DNA of 64,000 nucleotides from Piper betle (GCA_033002965.1 JAURVB010007640.1:1-64000), one strand, 5' to 3'; numbered from the stretch's first letter, positions 1 through 11,076 are shown. A program made the numbers and translations. The notes: generated from the letters alone by a model not told the origin.

Positions 1-3000
1 AGTGTTGCCTCTGTGTAAGAAATATATAAGATGAGTGGCCTATTTGGTATTGGAGCAAGTAAAGTTGGAGGCTTTAGCAACCCTGTCTTTATCTCCTCGA
101 AGGCTCGCTCACATACTTCCCCCCACTCAAATTTGTTACCTTTTTTCAACAATTTAGTGAGTGGCAAAATTTTTGATGACAAGTCTGGGATAAATCTCCG
201 AATGTAATTGATCTTTCCCAGAAAGCTTTGCAATTGACGCAAAGATGTAGGTGGGCTCATATCTCTAATAGCTTGAATTTTGGCAGGATCAACTTGGATT
301 CCTCGCTCATGTACTAAAAATCCGAGAAACTGCCCTGAAGAAACACCAAAAGCACATTTTTGTGGATTCAACTTCAGGTTATTTACTCTACACCGGTGAA
401 GTACTTTGCGCAACACCTTACAATGATCACTTCTTGCTTTTGACTTCACAATTATATCGTCAACATAATCCTCCATTTCCATATGTAACATGTCAGCAAA
501 AATATGTTGCATCGCCCGTTGATAAGTAGCTCCTGCATTCTTCAAACCAAATGGCATTACCTTATAGCAATAGATCCCAACAGGCGTGTAGAAAGCTGTC
601 TTTTCTTCATCTTCAGCTGCCATATGAATCTGATTGTAGCCACTAAATCCATCCATGAAAGAAAACATCTGACAACCAACTACATTATCAAGTAATATAT
701 CAGGAATCGGTAAAGGAAATGCATCCTTGGGACATGCTTTGTTAAGATCTCGGAAGTCCACGCAAATCCTCATCTGACCATTCTTCTTCTTTACGGGGAC
801 AACATTTGCTAACCATTCCGGGTACTTGACTTCACGAATGAAGTTTGCCTTTTTCAACTTCTCTATTTCTGTTGCGATCATGGCCTCGATCGGTGGACTA
901 AACTTCCTCCTTGCTTGAACAACCGGACGTGCCCCTGGCCGAACTGCAAGGTGGTGTACTGCAATTTCGGATGACAAACCTGGCATTTCATCATATGACC
1001 ATGCAAAACAATCCTTATAACTTCTAAGTACATCAATGAGTTGTCGCTTCTCCACTTCTTCTAGACCTGATCCAAGAAAAGTTGGACGAGGCTCTTGGTA
1101 AGTTCCCAAATTGATTTCCAGAAGTCGTTCTGCTGTTAGAGTAACTCCATCTTCAAAATGCTTTGGTGCTTGTTGTATTTCTTGACCTTGTAGTCCCTCT
1201 TCATGTGAGGTTGCTCCCACAAACCATGGTCGCATTGATCCTTCATTTTCACTTGATATGCAATAAGGAAATAATTCTGGCATGATTGAATATTCCGGTT
1301 CCAAGGTTATGATCTTTGATTCATCAAATGAATTGCACTCTTTTTCTTCCAAGTAAATGACTGGGCATGGGTCAAGTGTAATTATTTCCTTTTCACAAAA
1401 ATTTATCACTGGCATTTCCCATCGTCCTAACACCATTGCGGTATCTTCCTTTACAATGCTATCTTTTTCTTCCTGGCTTTCCACTTCTTGGAGGGGTGGT
1501 ATTTCTTTAGTTTTTTGCTTTGGTTGTCCCGAATGTACCGTTACCTTTAAAGGTACTAACGAAGCTTCTGGTCCTGGTGAAATTGCTGGTACTGATGGAA
1601 CTGACAACTTGTGTAACTTTGCTACTTTAGGAGGCTTTAGCGGTGGATAGTTAGCTGTTGGTTTAATGAAGTCCGGCAAATCTATTGTAGCAGGATAGAC
1701 ATGACTAGACGGTTGTTCTCGAGCCAACTTCAGGACATTTCCCTCCATGAAGAACGCGGCATCTGCAAAATGTGCTTCCTCAAAGGTGAAGGGGTTTCGA
1801 AGCCCCCGGACTCGGATTTGACATCCTTTACTAGGTGCAGCTTTAATACATTGGTGCCACGAAGATGGCACACATCGGTGATCATGAATCCATGGTCGAC
1901 CAAGAAGCATGTGCCACATTGGATCAACTTCTAGGATGTGGAATATGTGTGGTAAACTGAAAGGACCAATAGAGATGTGTAAACACACCGTTCCTAATGA
2001 CTCACATGGTACAGGAGACACTGAATTGATTGTAGTATCATCTGGCATGAGGTTTTCCTTAGTATAGCCCAATTCAAATAACACATGAATAGGTAGAATG
2101 TTGATTGATGATCCTTGATCCACAAGTGCACGGCGAACAAGCTTGTTGCGGTGCTCCACACTAACGAACAAGGGCCGATTGTGGTTAGGTTCAGGGTGAC
2201 ACAAATCATCGTTGGAGAAAGTAATGATTCCAGCTGGTATTGGTAGAGTATCGTCCGCATGCGGCCAAGACGGATTAGTACGGGATCTTTGTTCTTTATT
2301 TATTCGAGTTAGAACAGGCAAAGGACGTCCCAAGTACTCTACATCTGTGATATAGTCTTTTATTCCACTTGAGTTTATAAAGAAACTATCTTCTCCATTT
2401 CTAATTGCAAATTCTGACAAAGCTTGTTCAACTGTGAACCGGGCAGTGGGTGAGAAGTGCAACACGTCGAACATGTGCACTAACTCAGGTATTTTCCTTA
2501 GCTTTTTCACAATTTTCATTTGGTCAGCTTCCTTTTCTAGTATAGGAGAAGAAAAATCCTTCTTTCCTTCTTTTACCGAACTCAAGACAACTTCTCTTTT
2601 CATACTTTCATCTCTTTCAGGTTGCTTTTCCTTTTCTTCCTCGGGCTCCTTGACCGTGCTTAGTTCATTCTCTTCTTTTTCTTTGTCTGGTACCTTCAAC
2701 GGCGAGGTCAGATGACTTGTTGTCATGACATTAGCTGTTAGTGCTTTTTGTGTCGCGGGAGCTTTATATTTGATTTCTCCTTTGTTGAGTAGTTCTTGAA
2801 TCTTTTCCATTATGTTCCGACATTTAACTGTCGGGTGGCCAACCATTTGATGGTATCGACAGAAATTATCTTTCTTCTCGTCCTCCGGCTTTGGTGGAAC
2901 CTTTGGTGTCCATGGAGTAATCTTTCCTTGCTTAACTAAAACATCGAACCACCTTTCAGTATCTCCAACATTGAAAGTGTAGTCCTCTATATTTCTCCAT

Positions 3001-4601
3001 TCGCGCCGTTGTCGAGATGCGGCTTTTTGCCCTTCGTTGTTGTTCCTTGGTTGTTTTTCCCGACCTTGCTCGCCGAGTTCAGTGACAGCATTGGTTGATG
3101 CCTTAGCATTTTTCAAGGAAGCAGAAACCCTTCCAAGTTCTTCAAAAATCAACACTCTTTCAAAGAGTTGTTCAAAAGTATTGCATTGTGCACTACTTAA
3201 AAACCAAGCAGCTGGTCCGGCATTCATTGCACAAATCTTTACGAGTTCCTTAATATCAGGGGTCTCTTTCATCTGAGACGTTAGGCTTCTAAACCTCTTC
3301 ACATATGTTGCAAACTGCTCACCCGGTTCTCTCCGACATTGTCGCAAGTGTTCTATCTTTACTGGGATTTCCATTGACTGAAAATGTTCTATGAATTGTT
3401 CAACAAACTTATCCCATGAGCTGATTGATCCGGGAGGACGATTATTGAACCATCTTAAAGCATTGCCACTGAGAGATGCAGGAAATTGTTGTAATTTTAG
3501 CTTCTCATTCATTGCAATTGTTCCACACTCAATTTCGAAGATTGTAATGTGGTCTCCAGGATTGCCGTCTCCGTCGAACTTTGTGAAGGTTGGGCGTTTG
3601 TACTTTTCCGGCAAAATTTCAGTGTACACTTCATCGGCTAAAGGACGAAGACGTTTTATTGCTTCACTTGGTTCTTTTTCCTTATGCGCTATCAATGCGG
3701 CAATCAATACAGCTTGTGCATCCATTGCAGCTTTTAACTCATCAATGCGGGCGTCTTGAACTGATGCAAATGGTGCAACTGGTGCTACTGGAACCACTGT
3801 AGGGTAGACTTGTGGTGGATGACTGATTGGTAGCTGAGCTATGGTGGTGGAAACTAATGGTTGAACCATTGACATTAAAGGCGGTGCCGTTGGAACAGGC
3901 ACTGTGGTCGTAATCGGCGGCGGGAATGCCATAGAAACCGAAGATTGGGGGATAGCAGGGTTGTACCATGGGTATGGGTACGGTGGCTGGTAGTGAGGTG
4001 GTTGTGAAAACCATGTTGTATGTGGGAGTGGACTATGCTCAGTCCGACTTAGTTGCATAGTGGGATAATGTTGTGTCCAACTTGGCTCGGACTCGGATGA
4101 TGAAATTATCAAAGGGGATGCTTGTGACATAGGCCCCGAGACATGAGAAAACATGTTATTCACTCGAGGGGTGTTTGACAAATCCACATTGACTGGAGCG
4201 GTCACCAAAGGACTTTCCTGTGGCACCGTTAGAATGCTTGTTATCGGTTGGCTAGCCGGCTGGCCCATTTCGTCTAGACTTCGCCGGATTGCTGGCTGGT
4301 CCATCTCTTGTGGACTTCGCCGGATTGCTGGGTCGGCATCTTCTCTTCTAGATGCACTTCCCATTGCGATGGAGGCTTGCCTATTTAAGGCGAGTGCACC
4401 GTCAAGTGCCGATTCAAGTTGTCTAATCCGTTCTCGAAGTTGTTCGTTCGAGTTCGAATTTTCATTATGCAGGATAGTTGGATCGCCCATGTTTGCGGTG
4501 GATTGTACTAATAATTCAGATTGATTTGTTGCAGGTGCATGAGAAGGTTCTTCTTCACTAGCGCCCTTTTGTCTTGCTAAATTCCTCGTCTCAGGGGCCA
4601 T
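1..4601 (-). CDS. Ty3/gypsy gag-protease-reverse transcriptase polyprotein, runs off left edge
   Basis: One frame stays open on the minus strand from the ATG at 4601 to the window edge, about 1533 codons. Gag comes first. Its capsid-like part (about 3000-3660) includes LRWFNNRPPGSISSWDKFVE, and a knuckle-like motif CRYHQMVGHPTVKC lies near 2820-2870. The protease-like site VDQGSSINILP is near 2110-2125, with Q where D-T/S-G is usual. RT follows: MRICVDFRDLNKACPKDAFP near 700-770, MPFGLKNAGATYQR near 520-560, and the catalytic YVDD at 456-467. At the edge the frame enters the RT-RNase H connection. RNase H and integrase lie outside the window. The knuckle spacing and primer type suggest the non-chromoviral Tat/Ogre side of Ty3; that lineage call is inference. 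The absence of stops or frameshifts suggests a recent insertion. Confidence 0.93.
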   Translation of the reverse strand, partial: MAPETRNLARQKGASEEEPSHAPATNQSELLVQSTANMGDPTILHNENSNSNEQLRERIRQLESALDGALALNRQASIAMGSASRREDADPAIRRSPQEMDQPAIRRSLDEMGQPASQPITSILTVPQESPLVTAPVNVDLSNTPRVNNMFSHVSGPMSQASPLIISSSESEPSWTQHYPTMQLSRTEHSPLPHTTWFSQPPHYQPPYPYPWYNPAIPQSSVSMAFPPPITTTVPVPTAPPLMSMVQPLVSTTIAQLPISHPPQVYPTVVPVAPVAPFASVQDARIDELKAAMDAQAVLIAALIAHKEKEPSEAIKRLRPLADEVYTEILPEKYKRPTFTKFDGDGNPGDHITIFEIECGTIAMNEKLKLQQFPASLSGNALRWFNNRPPGSISSWDKFVEQFIEHFQSMEIPVKIEHLRQCRREPGEQFATYVKRFRSLTSQMKETPDIKELVKICAMNAGPAAWFLSSAQCNTFEQLFERVLIFEELGRVSASLKNAKASTNAVTELGEQGREKQPRNNNEGQKAASRQRREWRNIEDYTFNVGDTERWFDVLVKQGKITPWTPKVPPKPEDEKKDNFCRYHQMVGHPTVKCRNIMEKIQELLNKGEIKYKAPATQKALTANVMTTSHLTSPLKVPDKEKEENELSTVKEPEEEKEKQPERDESMKREVVLSSVKEGKKDFSSPILEKEADQMKIVKKLRKIPELVHMFDVLHFSPTARFTVEQALSEFAIRNGEDSFFINSSGIKDYITDVEYLGRPLPVLTRINKEQRSRTNPSWPHADDTLPIPAGIITFSNDDLCHPEPNHNRPLFVSVEHRNKLVRRALVDQGSSINILPIHVLFELGYTKENLMPDDTTINSVSPVPCESLGTVCLHISIGPFSLPHIFHILEVDPMWHMLLGRPWIHDHRCVPSSWHQCIKAAPSKGCQIRVRGLRNPFTFEEAHFADAAFFMEGNVLKLAREQPSSHVYPATIDLPDFIKPTANYPPLKPPKVAKLHKLSVPSVPAISPGPEASLVPLKVTVHSGQPKQKTKEIPPLQEVESQEEKDSIVKEDTAMVLGRWEMPVINFCEKEIITLDPCPVIYLEEKECNSFDESKIITLEPEYSIMPELFPYCISSENEGSMRPWFVGATSHEEGLQGQEIQQAPKHFEDGVTLTAERLLEINLGTYQEPRPTFLGSGLEEVEKRQLIDVLRSYKDCFAWSYDEMPGLSSEIAVHHLAVRPGARPVVQARRKFSPPIEAMIATEIEKLKKANFIREVKYPEWLANVVPVKKKNGQMRICVDFRDLNKACPKDAFPLPIPDILLDNVVGCQMFSFMDGFSGYNQIHMAAEDEEKTAFYTPVGIYCYKVMPFGLKNAGATYQRAMQHIFADMLHMEMEDYVDDIIVKSKARSDHCKVLRKVLHRCRVNNLKLNPQKCAFGVSSGQFLGFLVHERGIQVDPAKIQAIRDMSPPTSLRQLQSFLGKINYIRRFIPDLSSKILPLTKLLKKGNKFEWGEVCERAFEEIKTGLLKPPTLLAPIPNRPLILYISYTEAT

Positions 4602-4648
4602 CTTCTTTTGTACACACTATCTCCTCAAACTGCACTGCTACCTCTGAC

Positions 4649-4668
4649 GGTCCCCAGTGGAGTCGCCA
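4649..4668 (-). other. Primer binding site, tRNA-Arg type
   Basis: Read on the minus strand this is TGGCGACTCCACTGGGGACC. It starts six bases after the LTR end and 47 bases before the gag ATG. A plant tRNA-Arg whose acceptor stem begins GACTCCA would pair with it through its 3' CCA end. The pairing is recalled from tRNA structure and was not searched. Confidence 0.75.
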
Positions 4669-5252
4669 AAAATATGTTCGGGCGCGGGATCGTCCGCCCC
4701 CTCGAATCGGTTCTTGGGTGTGATTCGGGTTTAAAGGTTCGGTGGGACCGAGGCGCCCTTGCCGCGCAAAGAAATAGTGCAATAAAAATACTATCACAAA
4801 CACAAAATAATACGCTGGAAATTTTTACGTGGTTCCCCAGAGGATTCAACGTGAATTCCTAAGGGTCACTCCACGGTGAGGTCGATGCTCACAATCCACT
4901 ATTTTCTTTGAAGATTACAAATTACAATGCTTAGTGGAATTTTTGCCACTTTAATTCTTTAATTCCATATACACCTTGCAATGCCTCGATGAAGAACTCA
5001 ACTCAGCTGCCTTGAGAGGGAAAATCTGTCACAGAGTATCTAACCAATCGGAGTAAGAGAATAAATCCAGAGCTGAAGTTTAAGTTGATCCCGATTAAAT
5101 TGGTCCCGGTCTCCAATCTCTAAACGACTTGTCTGATGGGCGAGTATGGACTAAGTTATGAACAGCACTTATCCACAACAGCAAGGCAAGGTTTCACAAC
5201 GTTGAGCTCCAGCGTCTATGGCAGTGGCTACTTGGCTCTTCGAAAGACAGCC

Positions 5253-5634
5253 CCTTCTTCACTTCGCGATTTTTTCCGGCGGCTACAGCGACGAAATTTA
5301 GTGAAACTCAGTTTGGGTTTATAGATCACTTCTTCGCCTTCACGTTGAACCTCACGACGGGGCCGGGAACGACCGGAACTGGTCGGAAAAAATTAGCGAA
5401 CTCCGACCTTCGCTGCTCTGTTTTCCGCTTTGCCGGCCAGCAACGTCCTCGCTTCCCGATTTTTTCTTGGAGACCTCGGCGGCGAACTCCGGCGGCTCTC
5501 GATTTGGGTTTGTAGATCACTTCTCCGTCTTCACGTTGAACCTCACGACGGGGCCGGGAACGACCGGAACTGGTCGGAAAAAATTAGCGAACTCCGACCT
5601 TCGCTGCTCTGTTTTCCGCTTTTCCTGTCAACAA
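5253..5634. repeat. Tandem repeat in the LTR, period about 191 bp
   Basis: Two near-identical units follow one another. The block starting CACGTTGAACCTCACGACGG at 5341 recurs at 5532, and the next 100 bases match almost perfectly. The sequence before 5316 resembles the end of a unit. The related LTR near 50 kb carries four units of the same type. Confidence 0.85.
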
Positions 5635-6626
5635 CGAGAAAGGGGTTAGACAGTGGACTCCCAAGATTCGGTATGATCCTTTGTAGCTACTCTACGACAG
5701 CAAGATGTGGCAACAACGTTGATGGGCAGTAATAGAACTCTTTCTTGGCATGGTAGGGCTCCACACTGGGCTCTCGTAGGTGCACATTTCCTTCTCTTCA
5801 AGCAGCGGCGATGTCAAACAGGGAACAATTCTGATGCTTCAAGACAGCAAAAAGCATACTTTAGCAGCCTTCAATGCGTCTCCACGGCTGATAACAGCAA
5901 TTCAGAGCAGCACGATGATCGGATGGTCTCTTACGGCCATTTGTTACAACGATGTAGCAGGGGTGTCAACCTGGGCACTTCTTGGTTGAGTAGAGGGCAA
6001 TTTCCGGCGCAACAGCATCACCTAAAGGTGGCAACAATTCTCCTTTCCAAGGAAAGGTTTCTAATGGTGACGGGACGACGACGAACCTCCAGCAAAAGGT
6101 CTTTCACCATGAAAGAATAGAGCAGTGAGGCAAATCCATGATGGTGTGTAGCAATGATAGCAGCAGCATTCCGAAGCAAAAAGGCATGGGTGTCCCTCCT
6201 GGGCACAGTTATCCCTCCTAGCCAACCTTCCTCCTCCGCAGAATGTCACCGACAGCTACTTTGCAATGGCGGGAAACCTCCTAAGCGTGGCCTCAAGGGG
6301 GAAAGGGCGGCTACTTCGACGAGGTTGGGCCAAGGCAACAACTTGACTGCAGCGGCTTCCCTCCTTCATGGCAAACGGGTAAGGGAATCCATGGTGGGAT
6401 GACGAGGGCTCCGAACAACAACATATTCCGACGAGGGTGTAACTCCAGGACTCTTCGGCGATGGCGACCTTCAGATGGCGACCTCTCAGATGGTGACGAA
6501 AAATTCCTATGAATCAGCAAGAGGCATAGTTGCAGGGGAGCAGGGCAACGGGCAATAATTCTTCGGATTCCAAAGCTATGACGCCAATCTCAAATTTCCC
6601 CCCCCTTCTTCAGCCATGACACCCGG

Positions 6627-6634
6627 CTTTTATA
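6627..6634 (-). promoter_or_regulatory. TATA box of the LTR promoter
   Basis: TATAAAAG on the minus strand, about 200 bp inside the LTR start. The related LTR has TATAAAAAG at the comparable place (about 48866-48874). Transcription would start around 6600; this is inferred from position only. Confidence 0.55.
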
Positions 6635-6836
6635 GGATTGGGATAACTCCTGAGAGATTGATTTCCTCCGGCGGTTCTAAAACGTCTACCTCTTCCTCTG
6701 GCAATTCTTTCTCCGGCAGTTTTGGAACCGTGTGACCCATTCTCTTATAACATGTAGGAAGTCATCCACGTTAACAAACAAACACCAATCCTAGGAATTA
6801 TTCACATGACCGGATAAACATAAATATGTGCAAACA

Positions 6837-8038
6837 TTGATATATTTATTTAACCATACATCTTCAGTTTTAGGTGTGACGGATATAATAAACAAAAACA
6901 AATAAAATTGTAAATCGAGCAAGATTATACTTCAAAATAACTTCTATACAAAAAGAAATAATTAATAACGTAAAAATCCTAAATGAATGCATATGGAATT
7001 TTATAAAATCCTATGAAAATCCTGCAAAAATCCTTTAGAATTTTATATAACTAAATTTTTAGTCTCGTACGTATATCTAATAAACGCTTTTGTTATATTT
7101 AATATAAAATTTATATGCATTGAGATTTAGATTTGTCGTCTTTTTTACGAAGTAGTATGGGTTATTTAATATATGTGTTTCTTTTGACGTTCATCTTTTT
7201 TTAGTAATATGGTATATTTGATAAATGAATCTTCTTTCAAGGATAAGAATATTTTATATATAGGTGATTTATTGAATTTATCAAACCTCTATAATGGTCC
7301 AAGCATTGGGATCTAAATTAAAGAACATAGGTTGAATATAGTAATCTAAATATTTTATTAGAGTTCTACGGAATTTATAACACCTATGTACGAGATTGTC
7401 ATCATGCGCGATTTGAGTTAAAATATGACAATTTTCAAATCAATAGTTTTTATATTTTAAATGGAAAAATTTACAAACTTAAAAAATAAAATAAGAATAT
7501 TTGAACTCTAACTCAAGTTGGGTTATATTCTAAGTTGATTGGGAATTATTTTTCTTAAAAATAAAAATAATATTTCAGCCTAAATAATGTATAGGAATTT
7601 TCACGTTCTATATATCAAAATAATGAGAATATATTTAGATTTATGTCAAATAAATCTTCCAAAGGAATTAGTTTCAGGTGTAATACAAATGATGTAATAT
7701 ATAAAATAAATTGAATTCTTAATTGAACTGGATTATACTGTAAAATAGCTTATTATTTTCATAAAATATATGACTTAAACTAAAATTTCGTACGAGTATA
7801 AATCTAGAAAACATTCATTCAAGTTTGCTCATAATGTGGATCTTAATTAAAGTATAATATTACTTTTTACTTCAATAAAGGTCAATCTCTTTGGGCGCCA
7901 CTATTGCTCCTATACCGCCTCTCCCACTCCCTCTCCTCTCGCACCTCCAACAAAATCCTCACAATTTTGATACAAAGAGACTTTATTTGATGTATGATAT
8001 CTTGATAAATCGTAAGATGATATGTTGAAAAACATAGT
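6837..8038. other. AT-rich sequence without a recognisable gene
   Basis: The stretch is strongly AT-rich with stops in every frame, and I recognise no coding, RNA or transposon motif. It separates the retrotransposon LTR from the hAT-like element. If the SEC14-like gene continues to the left, this would be intron. Confidence 0.6.
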
Positions 8039-8046
8039 CTATAATG

Positions 8047-8807
8047 CATGATTGCATAAATCAGAATCGGAATCAGAATCAGAATCAAAATCGATTTTCG
8101 AGTGAGTCAGAATTAGAATCAGAATCGATCTAAATTAGAAAAAAATTTATTTAGCTGAATCAGTCTGATAGGTCCAAATCGGTCATATATAATAATTTGA
8201 TAACTCATAACATAAATATATAAAAATTAGATATTGATATCATTTTTATAATTTTTATATTATTGTGTATTATATTTTATGATATTTTTTTCATATTTTT
8301 TAAGATTTTTTTTGAATTATTTAGAGTTAGTTATTATTTTTGACTCTAATCGGATACGAATCAATTTTTAATTACGAGAATGCCACGACTGTTATTTCTT
8401 TCCCCTTTGCCTGTTCTCTCCTACATCCGCCCTCCTTCCCCGTCGTCACCACTACCACCGCGACCCCCACCCCCAGACCTGCCCGCCCCACCCCGCCTCC
8501 TCCCTCAAGCCCCGCCCTATCCCTCCCTGCCTCCCCCTGCCGGCCGTGCCCCGCCCCCAGCCCCACCCCTCTAGATCCTCCCCCTAGCCCCCCACCCAAC
8601 CCCCTGTCACCCAGTCGCCGCCCCGTCTATCGCCATCGTCCAGAATTAGCCGATTTGGGCCGGAATCGGCTCAAATTGGTTAGAATCGGCCGATTCACGG
8701 ACTGATTCGGATGAAAACCGATTCATGTGATTTTTTGAATCGGTTTTCCTCCGATCTGAATGGAATCAGCCGATTCCAACTCGGAATCGGCAATTTTCAC
8801 AACTGTG
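8047..8807. mobile_element. Non-autonomous hAT-like element, copy 1
   Basis: A perfect 8-bp direct repeat CTATAATG (8039-8046 and 8808-8815) flanks the element. The ends are inverted and related: CATGATTGCATAAATC on the left, and CACAGTTGTGAAAATT when the right end is read in reverse. Both subterminal zones are packed with GAATCGG/CCGATTC motifs (8061-8135 and 8640-8792). The middle is CT-rich with proline-rich false frames. No transposase is visible. The 8-bp duplication and CA...TG ends are hAT traits. A second copy lies at 32921-34405. Confidence 0.75.
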
Positions 8808-9082
8808 CTATAATGGCCAAAAGGTTAATAATTATTAAAACTCACACATTTTTCACACTTGCAAATTATTTAGAAACTAAGTTAACAAACAGTACATTCA
8901 TATAATTGCCCCACACAGCACATGGGTGTGCACTAGACGACTAGTACCCTTCAATAACTGATATCGCCATTGTAAAAAGCAGAGAAGAAAATTAAGAAAT
9001 GAATCTTCAATTTAGCAAGGCAACAAATTAAAAACTCTTTCACGAAGATATATTTGTTATTGCAAGTAAAGATAGAAAGTAC

Positions 9083-9259
9083 CCAGCGGATTTCCTCAGG
9101 TTTGTAGACTGATCTCCACTTCAAAGTATCCTCCAACATTTTTCTTGCTTTATCAATATTCCAGTTCCGAGCTTCTAAATACCTCCTCAGGCAGGCGTCT
9201 GTACAAAATTGTAGACTGCGCCCGTTCAAAGGCCCAATTACAACCTTGAGCTCCTTCGT
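9083..9259 (-). CDS. SEC14-like (CRAL-TRIO) protein, one exon
   Basis: An exon of exactly 59 codons lies between an AG acceptor and a GT donor. It reads TKELKVVIGPLNGRSLQFC, then TDACLRRYLEARNWNIDKAR and KMLEDTLKWRSVYKPEEIRW. This is the helical CRAL-TRIO N-terminal segment of plant SEC14-like phosphatidylinositol-transfer proteins. The frame is clean and the splice sites look functional. No exon for the lipid-binding domain was found between here and 6837. The gene is therefore either truncated or has a long intron holding the hAT-like element and the retrotransposon to the left. Confidence 0.75.
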
Positions 9260-9781
9260 CTTCCCAGTACGAGGAAAATATTTCTCATTTTAATAGGCTT
9301 CTGCTGGTACTAAAAGGCGGTGGTCGTTTGAAGTTGCATGTTGCCGGAAGAAAGAAATGACAACAATATCTGCAACTGACTCATGCTGACATTATTAATT
9401 CTACAACAGAGAACTGGACCAAGCGACGCGTCCCTCCCAAACCATGCGAAAGATTACAAGTACAGTAAAAAGAATAATTCATCACAAAATACAAAAACAA
9501 AGAGTTGGTAGCGATGCGAGTAAATTCTAATTTAACCACAACAAGAATCGAGATGTCGGCCCAATTTATATACATATATATAAATAGAGAAGAAAAGATT
9601 GAGTAAGACGATTAGCAGAGCAATTATAAAATAGTAATGGAATCGCCAGTCATGCACATACAATTGTAGCGCCGACATCATGTAATCAAATGAAACAATT
9701 TAGAGTTCCAAAAATTTAGACATAAAGAAATCGCTGTTAACAAGTCAAAAAAAGGTGAAGCAAAGTAGATTAGAGTAGCAC

Positions 9782-9869
9782 CTTCGCTTCTTGGAGCGAA
9801 TGATCATTCTTTGGTGAGCTTCAGAAGCATGCTTTCTCCTAAACATGTTTGTTGTCTCAAAAGATCAAC
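9782..9869 (-). CDS. Candidate first coding exon of the SEC14-like gene
   Basis: After an acceptor-like CACTGCAG, an ATG at 9846 opens MFRRKHASEAHQRMIIRSKK, followed by a possible donor at 9781. A basic start of this kind suits the family. However, the phase left at this donor (two bases) does not match the exon at 9083-9259, which begins in phase zero. An intervening exon, another donor or a false call are all possible. The roughly 520 bases between the two hold no other coding signal. Confidence 0.35.
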
Positions 9870-10641
9870 CTGCAGTGATTAAACAACTTTTATGACTGGT
9901 CGGTCCGGCCAAAAGAATTAGCATTTTTTTGAATAATTAGGATTCAAAAAGGGAATCGATGATTCACTCACATCATACATGAATATATTTTTAACCTCTA
10001 ATTAGACCAGGCAATTATTGGAATTAAGAGAAAAAGCTAGTTACTTTGGTTTCCTGTAATTGGAGCTTCAGAGCTCTATCCATTTATTGACTCAACCCAA
10101 TGATGATTGATTTTATCCCCTCCTAAGAATCAAAACAAGATTTTGTAATCATTCGGTCTAATGAGGATTAAGAATGGTGCATTCTTAGAATTCTCCATTG
10201 AAATGACATGCTATTTTTTCCATTCATCCCCTTCAGGATCAATCGTGGTCTTACAAATTTTACTAATAGTATGTACAAATATAAATGTGATATTGAATTT
10301 GAATAAGATTTCGGATCAATCTACATTGATTGATCACCCCCATTATGTTGTTCTGCCACTATTTGTGGGATTGGATATTCCAAATCATTGTCGCAAGAAA
10401 TCTAGGCTGATGTTTTCCGGATCCTCCAATAAAAAGATTCATTCTCTAAATCACATTTCTATAAATAATAAATTCCATCAAACTTGAGTGGAAGAAAAAA
10501 ATGATTGACTTTCCAAAAAGATAGAAAAAGCCCTCTCTTTCCCATTTTGCCACAAAACAAAACCATGTGATGAGGGAATCATTTTTTCTTTAAAAATACG
10601 AAACAACCCATTCTATTTCTTTTCGCATTTCCACACGAAAA

Positions 10642-10676
10642 TGGGTTGCCCAGGTATCGAACTCAAAACTAGTCAG
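10642..10676 (-). pseudogene. trnK-UUU: Plastid trnK-UUU 3' exon remnant
   Basis: On the minus strand this resembles the T arm and acceptor stem of plastid tRNA-Lys, ending in GGGCAACCCA, with several changed bases in the T-loop region. The sequence near 10725-10775 also resembles the trnK/matK flank, including a TTGCATTTTTCATTGCACA stretch. There is no 5' exon nearby, so it cannot make a tRNA. Confidence 0.6.
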
Positions 10677-10870
10677 ACAGAGTAGAAAAATTCCCACCCT
10701 TTTTACAATAATCCAAGGAATCCCTCCCCAAACCGTACTTGCATTTTTCATTGCACATAGCTTTACCTATATATACATAAAAAACCCATCCCCTATATGA
10801 GTTTCATGACACTTGAATAATCAATGAATTCAAGCACTACTACTACACCGTATCAACATTTGAGTATGAA

Positions 10871-11076
10871 AATGGGGAAAAAGAGTATACAGCTCTTTGG
10901 GAATGTATCACTTTAGGGATTCTGACGATTTGTTTAATCGATACAAATTGTGACCTAGATTTGGCAGAGATTTTTATTCCCGCTAATAACGACGCTATCA
11001 CTTCAATCTGCTTTGATTCTTAACAAATTAGCATCTGCACTTTGTGAGGGCCATTCTAGCTATATAAGAATCAATT
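10871..11076 (+). pseudogene. rps2: Plastid ribosomal protein S2, C-terminal fragment
   Basis: One frame reads [20 protein letters not shown], then [20 protein letters not shown]. After a frame break it continues NKLASALCEGHSSYIRI near 11026-11075. This is the conserved end of plastid-encoded S2. There is no 5' part, no promoter and at least one frame change, so it is a dead nuclear copy. Confidence 0.85.

Larger units (their letters stand above)
4675..6836 (-). repeat. 5' LTR of the left Ty3/gypsy element
   Basis: Read on the minus strand, the LTR starts TGTTTGCACA at 6836 and ends GCGCCCGAACA at 4675. Both ends recur in the LTR at 48664-51662 (TGTTTGTACA and GCGCCCGAACA), which fixes the boundaries independently. 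The length is 2162 bp. A TATA box lies about 200 bp inside the start, so U3 is short and R/U5 is very long. The open frames on both strands inside it are not genes. The target duplication cannot be tested because the other LTR is outside the window. Confidence 0.88.

Noticed and set aside
504..4524. Several plus-strand open frames of 60-123 codons
   Set aside because: They are antisense shadows of the intact minus-strand gag-pol frame, and none has domain-like sequence.
8340..8705. Proline-rich frame of 121 codons
   Set aside because: A low-complexity CT-rich interior of the hAT-like element; the opposite strand is equally open.
10161..10487. 108-codon plus-strand frame
   Set aside because: It has no recognisable domain and lies in probable plastid non-coding DNA; part of it looks like trnK-intron sequence on the other strand.
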